Assembly (NCBI GenBank): GCA_029279945.1
Contig: JAJUHK010000001.1
Coordinates: 248,001-312,000 of the forward strand
Source of the DNA: Pseudidiomarina indica
GTDB taxonomy: Bacteria; Pseudomonadota; Gammaproteobacteria; Enterobacterales; Alteromonadaceae
DNA length: 64,000 nt
Reading direction: 5' to 3'
A program made the position numbers and the translations under genes. Positions within the stretch are counted from its first letter, which is position 1. The number at the start of each line of letters is the position of its first letter. Of this stretch, positions 18,374 through 26,408 are shown in pieces. Under the pieces are notes generated by a model, which did no database searches, was not told the DNA's origin, and worked only from the letters and a program-made list of their open reading frames with translations.

Positions 18374-18413
18374 GCTATTCACGAGTTCATTAATGCGCTG
18401 TGGTTTACAAAAA

Positions 18414-18809
18414 CTATAACTGCTTCAATTCACGGTCGAGTTTGAAAGAATTTGAAGTGACATAACGTTCCATTTGTTGTAACGCATGCTCGAGTTCTTT
18501 AAACTCTTGCTGAATTTCAAGAAACGCTCGCGTTGGTGCTTCCCCAGCTTCCCAAACTTTAGTTTTTACTCCAATATGTGAGGTCTGCAGCGCTGCGGGC
18601 TCAGCCGGTTTTTCGTCAAGAATAAACCATAAGGCAATATAAATGACGGTTACAAAACTCGAACTAAAAATTAACGCAGTCACTGCAATAATGCGTACCA
18701 ACCACACTTCTATATTGTAGTAGTCAGCGATACCTGCACAAACCCCAGCAATTTTGCCCTTGGCCTTATCACGCATTAATGTGCGGCGTGTTTCGTTAGT
18801 TTGGCTCAT
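18414..18809 (-). CDS. pspC: Phage shock protein C
   Basis: A 131-residue inner-membrane protein of the PspC family, a sensor/effector partner of PspB and PspA in the envelope-stress response. The N-terminal PspC domain reads RDKAKGKIAGVCAGIADYYN, followed by a membrane segment about residues 38-62 (VRIIAVTALIFSSSFVTVIY) and a cytoplasmic or periplasmic coiled tail. I chose ATG 18809, which has GGAGGG 8 bases upstream and forms an ATGA overlap with the pspB stop. An ATG five codons earlier would place the Shine-Dalgarno inside the coding region. Confidence 0.93.
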   Translation of the reverse strand: MSQTNETRRTLMRDKAKGKIAGVCAGIADYYNIEVWLVRIIAVTALIFSSSFVTVIYIALWFILDEKPAEPAALQTSHIGVKTKVWEAGEAPTRAFLEIQQEFKELEHALQQMERYVTSNSFKLDRELKQL

Positions 18810-19042
18810 ACTCGATCCCTCCATTTTGGAGATTCTACATCGAGAATCGATTCTAAGGTGGTGATACGCTCCCGCATCCGTTCAGCCTGATGCGCTAATT
18901 CTTGCAACTGCATCAATTCTTCTTGGCTTAACCCTTGGTTAATTTTGCGCTGGCTGCGGTAGTGCATAATGATCCAAAGCGGTGCTACAAATATCATAAA
19001 TAAGATAATAGGTGCACCAATTAGCGAAGCTACAAGTTCCAT
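18806..19042 (-). CDS. pspB: Phage shock protein B
   Basis: A 78-residue protein: one N-terminal membrane helix (APIILFMIFVAPLWIIMHY) and a cytoplasmic coiled coil (SQEELMQLQELAHQAERMRERI). PspB acts with PspC to relieve PspA's hold on PspF under membrane stress. Length and layout match E. coli PspB (74). It ends in a 4-base overlap with pspC. Confidence 0.94.
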   Translation of the reverse strand: MELVASLIGAPIILFMIFVAPLWIIMHYRSQRKINQGLSQEELMQLQELAHQAERMRERITTLESILDVESPKWRDRV

Positions 19043-19073
19043 ATTCGTGTCGTCTCTCGTCGTTCAAATTAGT

Positions 19074-19094
19074 CGGGTGCAAGAGCCGCACCCG
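19074..19094 (-). other. Hairpin between pspA and pspB
   Basis: CGGGTGC (19074-19080) and GCACCCG (19088-19094) form a perfect 7-bp GC-rich stem in the 71-base gap. No U-run follows it leftward, so it is more likely an mRNA stabiliser or partial attenuator that keeps PspA more abundant than PspBC. Function is inferred. Confidence 0.5.
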
Positions 19095-19113
19095 TACCGG
19101 GCAATATAGGCTA

Positions 19114-19791
19114 TTAAGCTTTGTCGTCAGCTTTTTCTTGCTTTAGTCGCGCTTTTAATGCGGCTAACTCATCATCGATTTTTTCATCGTTCTCAAGTTG
19201 AGCAAATTCATCACGCAAGGTTTTCTTACCAAGGTCGTATGCTTCAACTTGTGATTCAAGATCATCAATTTTTGACTCAAACCGTTCGAATCGCAACATT
19301 GCATCATCAATTTTACCGCTATCAATGCGTTTCTTAACTTCTAAGCGGCTCGCGGCTGCTCGTTGACGCATAATAATGGTTTTTTGACGTGCTTTGGCAT
19401 CTGCCAATTTTTCTTGTAACTGACCGACTTCTTCACTGAGACGATTCAGGTGCTCTTCAATCCGATCCAACTCGGTTTTTAACGTCTCAGCATCAGTCAT
19501 AGCTTTTTGTTTTTCTAGCAAAGCTAAGCGAGCTAAATCTTCTCGGTCTTTGCTTAATGCTAACTCTGCTTTCGCTTCCCACTCTGCAGCTTCTTTTTCA
19601 TAACGGCCGAGTTGACGTTCGGTATCCTTTTTCTCCGCGATTAAACGAGCTGAGGTTGAGCGGACTTCTACTAATGTATCTTCCATTTCTTGGATAATAA
19701 GACGGACCATTTTCTCTGGATCTTCCGCCTTATCCAACAATGCATTGATGTTTGAATTTACGATATCTGTAAAACGTGTAAAGATACCCAT
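19114..19791 (-). CDS. pspA: Phage shock protein A
   Basis: A 225-residue coiled-coil PspA/IM30 (ESCRT-III-like) protein. It binds stressed inner membrane and, when unstressed, inhibits PspF. The opening GIFTRFTDIVNSNINALLDKAEDPEKM is the amphipathic helix and conserved PspA start; the rest is almost all heptad-like helix rich in Glu, Lys and Ala. Length matches E. coli PspA (222). A GAGGAA ribosome site precedes ATG 19791. Driven by the sigma54 promoter in the gap to divergent pspF. Confidence 0.97.
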   Translation of the reverse strand: MGIFTRFTDIVNSNINALLDKAEDPEKMVRLIIQEMEDTLVEVRSTSARLIAEKKDTERQLGRYEKEAAEWEAKAELALSKDREDLARLALLEKQKAMTDAETLKTELDRIEEHLNRLSEEVGQLQEKLADAKARQKTIIMRQRAAASRLEVKKRIDSGKIDDAMLRFERFESKIDDLESQVEAYDLGKKTLRDEFAQLENDEKIDDELAALKARLKQEKADDKA

Positions 19792-19844
19792 GGTTCGTTC
19801 CTCTTTAAATTTGTGAACATAAAATGACTTTCGGTTAAAACTAA

Positions 19845-19862
19845 TGCAGATACCGTGCCAAC
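19845..19862 (-). promoter_or_regulatory. Sigma54 promoter of pspABC
   Basis: Reading leftward: TTGGCAC-N5-CTGCA, with GG and GC exactly 12 bases apart as sigma54 requires (consensus TTGGCAC-N5-TTGCA). The start site would lie about 10-12 bases on, near 19834, giving a leader of about 45 bases to pspA. Confidence 0.9.
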
Positions 19863-19889
19863 TTTTTAAAATCGTATAAATTCACATAA

Positions 19890-19902
19890 TTTCAAGCGTT
19901 TC
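19890..19902. promoter_or_regulatory. Candidate IHF site between UAS and sigma54 promoter
   Basis: TTTCAA-N4-TTC is near the IHF consensus (WATCAA-N4-TTR) with two mismatches, in AT-rich DNA. It is located where IHF bends DNA in the enterobacterial psp promoter. Position is the main argument. Confidence 0.45.
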
Positions 19903-19936
19903 CAACTATCCATAAAATATTAGTTGACGCAATTCT

Positions 19937-19973
19937 CTTATGAAATACACTAATAATTAGCGAAATTCACTAA
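19937..19973. promoter_or_regulatory. Paired PspF upstream activating sites
   Basis: TTAGCGAAATTCACTAA (19957-19973) is a near-perfect 17-bp dyad (TTAGnGAAnTTCnCTAA). A second copy at 19937-19953 shares GAAATnCACTAA at 11 of 12 positions. Start-to-start spacing is 20 bases, about two helical turns, and they lie about 75-130 bases upstream of the pspA start site. Tandem sites for PspF are expected here; they also overlap the pspF promoter region, which would give autoregulation. Confidence 0.75.
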
Positions 19974-20001
19974 CAAACATAACTATAGTGTGGTACTTAA
20001 C

Positions 20002-21090
20002 ATGAGCCGCTTTGGTGTTGCCGATAATTTAATTGGACAAGCCAATAGTTTTTTATCAGTCTTAGAGCAGGTCTCGCAAATTGCCCCTCTCAATAAACCA
20101 GTACTCATTATTGGTGAACGCGGTACGGGTAAGGAGTTAATCGCTGCTCGGTTACATTACTTATCAAAGCGGTGGGAACAAAGCTACATCACCCTCAACT
20201 GCGCTGCACTTAGTGAAAGCCTTTTAGAGAGTGAGCTTTTTGGCCATGAGGTTGGCGCCTTTACCGGTGCACAGAAGCGGCATGAAGGACGTTTTGAACG
20301 CGCAGATGGTGGCACATTGTTTCTTGATGAGTTAGCCAATACCTCTGCATTAGTTCAAGAGAAAATTCTTCGTGTCATTGAGTACGGTGAGTTTGAGCGC
20401 GTCGGCGGTTCCAAAACTGTCCGTGTGGATACCCGTCTAGTTGCTGCAACGAACGAAGATTTACCTAGCTTAGCTGAAGCTGGGAAATTCCGTGCTGACT
20501 TACTTGATCGGCTCGCCTTCGATGTCATTACACTGCCGCCGTTGCGAGAACGACGTGAAGATATTCTGCTACTTGCTGAGCATTTTGCGATTCAAATGGC
20601 ACGCGAGCTTGGGTATGAGTTATTTAGTGGCTTTACCGATCAAGCTAAACGGGTACTGCTAGATTACCACTGGCCTGGTAATGTTCGAGAACTAAAAAAC
20701 GTTATCGAGCGCTCGGTCTACCGACTTGGCAATGGTAACCTGCCTTTACACGATATTATTCTCGATCCATTTGAGAGCCCTTATCGACCAAAACCAGCTC
20801 CTCATCAGCAAGTAGATAAACACACCGCTACAACTCAGAGCGTGGCTACTTCGACCTCAGCTGAGGTAGCTAACGGGCCTGTTACATCTGCGAGTTCATT
20901 CCAGTTGGATTTTGACAATAACCCTGTCGATTTCAAAACTCTAACTGCAAATTTTGAAATAGATGTGCTTCAACAGGCATTGCAACATGCACTATTTAAT
21001 CAAAAGAAAACTGCTGAAATACTTGGGTTAACCTATCATCAACTACGTGGCTATCTAAAAAAATATCAGTTGCTGGAAGGCCAAGGGTAA
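20002..21090 (+). CDS. pspF: Psp operon sigma54 activator PspF
   Basis: A 362-residue enhancer-binding protein without a receiver domain, as PspF should be. It starts near [18 protein letters not shown]. The AAA+ core has Walker A GERGTGKE, the sigma54-contact loop GAFTGA ([14 protein letters not shown]), Walker B TLFLDELA and an [11 protein letters not shown] region. The C-terminal Fis-type helix-turn-helix ([18 protein letters not shown]) binds the upstream sites. I prefer ATG 20002 to the in-frame GTG at 19990 because homologues begin there. Divergent from pspA; its TAA is immediately followed by the sapA ATG. Confidence 0.95.
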   Translation: MSRFGVADNLIGQANSFLSVLEQVSQIAPLNKPVLIIGERGTGKELIAARLHYLSKRWEQSYITLNCAALSESLLESELFGHEVGAFTGAQKRHEGRFERADGGTLFLDELANTSALVQEKILRVIEYGEFERVGGSKTVRVDTRLVAATNEDLPSLAEAGKFRADLLDRLAFDVITLPPLRERREDILLLAEHFAIQMARELGYELFSGFTDQAKRVLLDYHWPGNVRELKNVIERSVYRLGNGNLPLHDIILDPFESPYRPKPAPHQQVDKHTATTQSVATSTSAEVANGPVTSASSFQLDFDNNPVDFKTLTANFEIDVLQQALQHALFNQKKTAEILGLTYHQLRGYLKKYQLLEGQG

Positions 21091-22710
21091 ATGAAAACAC
21101 CATTATTGCTTGCCGCACTCAGCTTATTGGCAGGCTGCGGCCCACTCGAACTACATCAAGATATCAATCGTGACGGTCTTGTTTTTTGTTCGGAAGGCAA
21201 CCCAGAGAGTTTTAATCCGCAGCTGGATACCTCAGGGACAACTGTTGATGCCACCTCAGCACAACTCTATGATCGTTTAATTGAATACGATGCCGAGCAG
21301 CAAACTTTTGTTCCAAGTCTCGCGCATAAATGGGAGACGTTTGATGGTGGCCGCCGCTATCGTTTTCACCTTCGCCCCAATGTGCAGTTCCATCAAACCG
21401 ATTGGTTTACACCCACACGCCCATTGCAAGCCAGTGATGTGGTGTTTAGTTTTACTCGCTGGTTAGATCCCCACCATGACTATCACAAAGTTAATGGCGG
21501 TCAATATCCATTTTTCCGCGCCAGCGGACTTATGCGTTTAATTGAACGGGTTGAGAGTGTCAACTCAACCACGGTAGATTTCGTTTTAACCCGCGTTGAT
21601 AGTTCATTTCTGGCGAATCTAGCAACTGACTTTGCCGTGATACTTTCTGCTGAATATGCTCAGCAACTTACCCAACAAGGAACACCAGAACTACTTGATC
21701 GTCACCCGATTGGTACAGGCCCGTTCCAGTTTATCGAGTTCCGTAAAGATTTATTGATCCGTTATGGCGCAAACGCTAACTATTGGCAAGGAGCTCCGGC
21801 CATTAAACATTTGGTCTATTCCATTACTCCGAATGCCAATAAACGGATGTTGAAATTGATTACCGGTGAATGTGATGTTATTGCGTACCCGTTAGTCACG
21901 CAACTCGAACAGCGTGATTACAAACCACCTGTTAAAGTGACACAAACCTCCAGCCCCAATATCGCATTTTGGGCCTTTAATACCGAACGTCCCCCCTTTG
22001 ATCAGGCGCTCGTTCGGCAAGCGCTAGCTCACGCCATTAATCGCCCTGCTATCGTCCAAACAATTTATAACGGCCAAGCACAGCTAGCGACCGGCATGTT
22101 ACCGAGCACGTCTTGGGCGTACCAGCCGAGTGCTACAGATTACCCTTACGACCCCAAACGCGCTCGTGAACTGCTACGCCAAGCCGGTTATCCAAATGGT
22201 TTTGCAATGACGATTTGGGCCGCTCCCATACAACGGGTCTATAATCCCAACGCACTTCGCATGGCAGAACTTATTCAGGCAGATTTAGCGCAAATCGGGG
22301 TAACGGCCAGTATTGTCAGTTATGAATGGAACACCTTTCGCCAACGTTTAGCTCGCGGTGAGCATGATACGGCGTTGGTTGGCTGGGTTGCTGATAACGC
22401 TGACCCTGACAACTTTCTACGCCCGACATTAAGTTGCTCTGCGGCACGTTCAGGTACCAACCGAGCCTTGTGGTGTGATGCCGATTTTGATCAGCAATTA
22501 TTGAGTGCCATCCAAAGCACCGATCCACAGGATCGGCAACGGCGTTATCAAGCGATTGAAACCTATGTGATGCAGCAAGTTCCGCTGGTTCCAATTGCCA
22601 GCTCATTACGCTTCCAAGCCCATCAGCATAATATCTTCGGCGTTGAGCTGCCACCATATGGTGGTATACGCTTTGTCAATGCACGGAGGGCTGAGCATGT
22701 TCCGCTATAG
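21091..22710 (+). CDS. sapA: ABC transporter substrate-binding lipoprotein SapA
   Basis: A 539-residue family-5 (peptide/dipeptide type) extracytoplasmic binding protein. The signal peptide MKTPLLLAALSLLAGC ends in a clear lipobox (LLAGC, lipidation at Cys16), so it is a lipoprotein. The binding domain has SEGNPESFNPQ near the start and the cluster signature in the HPIGTGPFQFIEF region. Sap transporters are linked to antimicrobial-peptide resistance, heme or putrescine handling in different species; the ligand here is unknown. It begins with no gap after pspF and overlaps sapB by 14 bases. Confidence 0.9.
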   Translation: MKTPLLLAALSLLAGCGPLELHQDINRDGLVFCSEGNPESFNPQLDTSGTTVDATSAQLYDRLIEYDAEQQTFVPSLAHKWETFDGGRRYRFHLRPNVQFHQTDWFTPTRPLQASDVVFSFTRWLDPHHDYHKVNGGQYPFFRASGLMRLIERVESVNSTTVDFVLTRVDSSFLANLATDFAVILSAEYAQQLTQQGTPELLDRHPIGTGPFQFIEFRKDLLIRYGANANYWQGAPAIKHLVYSITPNANKRMLKLITGECDVIAYPLVTQLEQRDYKPPVKVTQTSSPNIAFWAFNTERPPFDQALVRQALAHAINRPAIVQTIYNGQAQLATGMLPSTSWAYQPSATDYPYDPKRARELLRQAGYPNGFAMTIWAAPIQRVYNPNALRMAELIQADLAQIGVTASIVSYEWNTFRQRLARGEHDTALVGWVADNADPDNFLRPTLSCSAARSGTNRALWCDADFDQQLLSAIQSTDPQDRQRRYQAIETYVMQQVPLVPIASSLRFQAHQHNIFGVELPPYGGIRFVNARRAEHVPL

Positions 22711-23725
22711 CTTAAGTCGAATCCTTTTATTCAGTATCACCTTGTGGCTACTATCCATATTCACCTTTGCATTGAACTACTGGTATCCCGGTGACCCGCT
22801 AACTAATATGAGTGGCGTGGTGGGTGAAATGACTACTGCTTACCAACAAGAATCTATTAACCGCGCCATGGATAGCACCATTTTTCGTCAGTATGGTCAG
22901 TATATTGCACATCTCGTTGAGGGTAATTGGGGGATTTCGCTGAGCACCCAAGAACCCGTGTTTACTGCCATGCGTCATCATTTAGGTGCTTCGTTAGAAT
23001 TAATCATTCTGGGCTCCGCCGTTGCCATAGTGCTTGGGTTACCACTGGGTACCTATGCAGCGTTACGACAACGGCAATGGCAGGATAAACTCATCATGAC
23101 GCTCAGTTTATCCACCTATTCGATTCCAGTATTTTGGTTTGCTCAATTAGCAATATTGTTATTCGCAATACAGCTTGGTTGGAGCCCTATTGCCGGACAA
23201 ATCCACCCTCTCTACGCTATCGAAACTCAAACTGGTTCTATCCTGCTTGATATTATTCTCAGCGACGTGGAGTACCGCGGCGCCGCATTTATAAATGCAC
23301 TGCAACACCTCTGGTTACCAACGTTAGTAGTGGCGCTTATCCCATTGACGATGTTGATCCGCATGATCCGCAGCGCCGTACTTGATACGTTACAACTCAA
23401 TCATATCAAAGCTGCACGGGTTCGTGGGCTTAGTGATACCACGATTTTGTTCAAGCACGTCCTCCCCACTGCTATTCAGCCGGTACTACGTGAGGCTGGA
23501 TTACAATTTAGCGTGTTAGTGACCAACATCATTATTGTAGAAGTTGTATTTAATTGGCCTGGATTGGGGGGGTGGCTCGTAAAAAGTATCTTTGAGCGCG
23601 ACTACCCAGTGTTACAGGGTGGATTATTATGCTTAGCCATGCTGATTCTGGTGGCGAACTTTACGATAGATTTGCTGCACGCCTGGCGCTATCCACAAAC
23701 AAGGGATGTCATTGATGCAGACTAA
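22697..23725 (+). CDS. sapB: ABC transporter permease SapB
   Basis: A 342-residue inner-membrane permease of the DppB/OppB type: N-terminal membrane helix (LLFSITLWLLSIFTFAL), periplasmic segment, then five more helices. The EAA-type coupling loop is near LNHIKAARVRGLSDTTILFKH. I chose ATG 22697, which has GGAGGG 6 bases upstream and gives the expected start MFRYSLSRILLF; a far longer open frame upstream lies in sapA. It overlaps sapA by 14 bases and sapC by 11, so coupled translation is likely. Confidence 0.92.
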   Translation: MFRYSLSRILLFSITLWLLSIFTFALNYWYPGDPLTNMSGVVGEMTTAYQQESINRAMDSTIFRQYGQYIAHLVEGNWGISLSTQEPVFTAMRHHLGASLELIILGSAVAIVLGLPLGTYAALRQRQWQDKLIMTLSLSTYSIPVFWFAQLAILLFAIQLGWSPIAGQIHPLYAIETQTGSILLDIILSDVEYRGAAFINALQHLWLPTLVVALIPLTMLIRMIRSAVLDTLQLNHIKAARVRGLSDTTILFKHVLPTAIQPVLREAGLQFSVLVTNIIIVEVVFNWPGLGGWLVKSIFERDYPVLQGGLLCLAMLILVANFTIDLLHAWRYPQTRDVIDAD

Positions 23726-24608
23726 AAGTAATATTTTTTATCAGTTTCGTGCCCCATCTCCGCGGCAGTTAATTTGGCGGCAATTCAACGACAATCCCAT
23801 TGTCGTGACGGCCTACTACGTATTAGCCATCATCATGTTAGCAATGCTATTTGCGCCAATTTTAGCGCCTTATTCCCCCGAGCAGCAATTTAATGATGCT
23901 ATTTCACTGCCACCCGCGTGGCATCCGGAGGGTGAAATGCGTTTTGTCTTTGGAACTGATGATTTGGGGCGCGATATTTTGTCACGTGTATTGTATGGCG
24001 CCAGGTACAGTCTTGGTTACCCGTTACTGGCTACCATCATAGCTGCAGTCATTGGGATAACTATAGGTGCTTGGGCTGGCATGAGTCGGGGCGTGCAATC
24101 CAGCACACTGACCCATTTTTTAGATGTGGTCTTGTCCATCCCTTCACTATTACTTGCTCTCGTTATCGTCGCTATCCTTGGGCCGACTTTACATACGGTG
24201 ATGATTGCCATCACCTTGGTACTTATTCCGCAATTTATACATAGTGTTCACAATGCCTTTTACACTGAACGTTCAAAAGAATATGTCATCGCTTCAAAGT
24301 TAAATGGCTGTTCCCGTAACTATTTGCTGCGGCGAGTTATTTTCCCCAATATCACCTCAGTGGTTGTGATTCAATTTACCTACGCTCTTTCGACCGCCAT
24401 TCTCGATATTGCGGCACTCGGCTTCCTAGGTTTGGGTGTACAAGCACCAGCCCCAGAATGGGGTACCATGTTAGCACGCAGTATGGAACACATGTATTTA
24501 AGCCCTTGGTCGATGTTGCTGCCCGGTGTGGCGTTGTTCATGACCGTGCTGACCATCAATATTTTAGGTGATAGTTTGCATCGTGCTATCCAACAGCAGG
24601 ACCGTTAG
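23715..24608 (+). CDS. sapC: ABC transporter permease SapC
   Basis: A 297-residue DppC-type permease. After a cytoplasmic N-terminus and first helix (VLAIIMLAMLFAPIL), the family segment FGTDDLGRDILSRVLYGAR appears, then the remaining helices. The EAA loop is KEYVIASKLNGCSRNYLLRR, and ILDIAALGFLGLGVQAPAPEWG closes the core. Two ATGs compete: 23706 and 23715. AGGG at 23702-23705 is well spaced only for 23715, so I chose that. Pairs with SapB to form the channel. Confidence 0.92.
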   Translation: MQTKSNIFYQFRAPSPRQLIWRQFNDNPIVVTAYYVLAIIMLAMLFAPILAPYSPEQQFNDAISLPPAWHPEGEMRFVFGTDDLGRDILSRVLYGARYSLGYPLLATIIAAVIGITIGAWAGMSRGVQSSTLTHFLDVVLSIPSLLLALVIVAILGPTLHTVMIAITLVLIPQFIHSVHNAFYTERSKEYVIASKLNGCSRNYLLRRVIFPNITSVVVIQFTYALSTAILDIAALGFLGLGVQAPAPEWGTMLARSMEHMYLSPWSMLLPGVALFMTVLTINILGDSLHRAIQQQDR

Positions 24609-24610
24609 TC

Positions 24611-25609
24611 ATGAGCATCATCCTTGATATTCGTAACCTAACAATCGCCTTGGAAACACCCAGTGGGTTAACAAAGGTACTCGATGGATTTAATTTACAG
24701 CTGGAAGAAGGCGAAATTCACACTCTCGTTGGAGAATCAGGCTCGGGCAAAACATTACTTGCAAAAGCTATCTTAGGGTTTATTCAGCCCAAATGGCGCA
24801 TCACTGCAGACCGCCTCTGGTGGCGGCAACAAGATTTACTAGCCATGGATACCGCGCAGCGCCGCCTCATAACGGGTCAAGATATGGCCATGATCTTCCA
24901 AAATCCAGCCAGTTATCTCGACCCCTATTTACGAATCGGTCGCCAACTGAGTGAAGTCATTGCACGCCATCCTCACCGCTGGAGGGGAGCACAGCGACGT
25001 CGGCAACATCGACAACTTATTGTTGAGCTTCTCCAGCGGGTAGGTATCGACGATATCGATGCCGTGTGCAACAGTTATCCGTTGCAACTTTCCGATGGAG
25101 TGGCGCAGAAAATTAGTGTTGCCATGGCATTAGCTCATCGTCCTAAACTACTTGTAGCAGACGAACCAGCATCGGCAATGGGACAATATACCCGTAGTCA
25201 AATCTACGAACAGCTGTTCCGCTTAAACACTGAATATGGCATGACCATGCTCATGATCACTCAAGATCTAACGACCATGATGCAGCAAACACAACGCCTG
25301 AGCCTTATTTATAGCGGTCAGTTAATGGAAGTTGGCCCCCTCAAACAAGTGTTAACCGAGCCTGCCCATCCCTATACTGACGCCATGTTGAAAATGAGCT
25401 TTCTAGATAGCACCCATCCACCTAAAACCAAGTTGCCAACGCTGCCCGGTTCCATACCAACGAGCCAGAGCTTACCTATTGGTTGTCGGTTAGGGCCGCG
25501 CTGCCCCAAAGCACAACGCATTTGCGTTCAGCGGCCAGAATTGACTACGGTACAGCAACGCCAATTCGCCTGCCATTTTCCGTTAATTGAGATCAGCCCG
25601 CATGAATAA
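24611..25609 (+). CDS. sapD: ABC transporter ATPase SapD
   Basis: A 332-residue OppD-type ATPase. Walker A is GESGSGKT and Walker B LLVADEP. The C-terminal oligopeptide/dipeptide extension ends in GCRLGPRCPKAQRIC, a Cys motif typical of OppD/SapD. Two active-site elements are unusual: the signature reads LSDGV instead of LSGGQ, and the H-loop His is Gln218 (MITQDL; E. coli SapD has SHDL). The SapD site may therefore be a non-hydrolysing half in a heterodimer with SapF. Starts 2 bases after sapC and overlaps sapF by 8. Confidence 0.92.
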   Translation: MSIILDIRNLTIALETPSGLTKVLDGFNLQLEEGEIHTLVGESGSGKTLLAKAILGFIQPKWRITADRLWWRQQDLLAMDTAQRRLITGQDMAMIFQNPASYLDPYLRIGRQLSEVIARHPHRWRGAQRRRQHRQLIVELLQRVGIDDIDAVCNSYPLQLSDGVAQKISVAMALAHRPKLLVADEPASAMGQYTRSQIYEQLFRLNTEYGMTMLMITQDLTTMMQQTQRLSLIYSGQLMEVGPLKQVLTEPAHPYTDAMLKMSFLDSTHPPKTKLPTLPGSIPTSQSLPIGCRLGPRCPKAQRICVQRPELTTVQQRQFACHFPLIEISPHE

Positions 25610-26375
25610 TCACCTGCACATTCACAATCTCACAAAATACTACGTGAAACAGCTTGGCTGGCTCAAGCAACAACGGATTTGTGCACTTGATGCGATTAGT
25701 TTTACGGTTAAGCAAGGGGAAACCATAGCGGTTATCGGTGAAACCGGCTCAGGGAAATCAACACTCATTAAACTGATTGCCGGCATTGAGACGCCGCATG
25801 CAGGAACTATTACACTCAATGGTCTCCAGCTAAAACCATATGACTATGCATCGCGTTGTTGTCATATTCGAATGATATTTCAAGATGGACTAGCTTCACT
25901 TGATCCACAACGGACCATTGGTCAACAACTACTTGAACCATTGTGGTTTAACACACGTTGGACCGTTACAGAGCAACGTGAATATGTGTTAAACACGCTG
26001 CAAAAAGTAGGCTTATTACCCGAGCATTTTGACTTTTACCCACATATGCTCGCGAGCGGCCAACTCGCTCGAGTCTCTATTGCGCGGGCTATCCTGTTAA
26101 ACCCGCAAGTTATCGTAGCGGATGAGGCACTCGGCGCATTAGACCCCTCAATTCGAGCTCAGATAATAAACTTACTTATTGATTTAAAAGAAGAAATGGG
26201 GGTTACGTTAGTATTTGCCTCACATTCGCCTGAGATTGTCCGCCACCTCGCAGACAAGATATTAGTGCTACACCATGGTAAAATGATTGAGTTTGATACA
26301 ACCACAACGCTAATAACAAACCCACAGCAGTCGCTCACGCGCTCGTTGCTGCATACAGGAAATCTAACAATATAG
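25602..26375 (+). CDS. sapF: ABC transporter ATPase SapF
   Basis: A 257-residue OppF-type ATPase, partner of SapD. Walker A GETGSGKS, signature LASGQ (LSGGQ family), Walker B VIVADEALGALD and H-loop His (ASHSPE) are all there, so this is the intact ATPase of the pair. I chose ATG 25602, which overlaps the sapD stop (ATGAATAA); an upstream TTG at 25587 has no support. Last gene of the pspF-sapABCDF run. Confidence 0.92.
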   Translation: MNNHLHIHNLTKYYVKQLGWLKQQRICALDAISFTVKQGETIAVIGETGSGKSTLIKLIAGIETPHAGTITLNGLQLKPYDYASRCCHIRMIFQDGLASLDPQRTIGQQLLEPLWFNTRWTVTEQREYVLNTLQKVGLLPEHFDFYPHMLASGQLARVSIARAILLNPQVIVADEALGALDPSIRAQIINLLIDLKEEMGVTLVFASHSPEIVRHLADKILVLHHGKMIEFDTTTTLITNPQQSLTRSLLHTGNLTI

Positions 26376-26408
26376 CGTTTTAATACAAAACAACTAAGGA
26401 GTTTCAAC

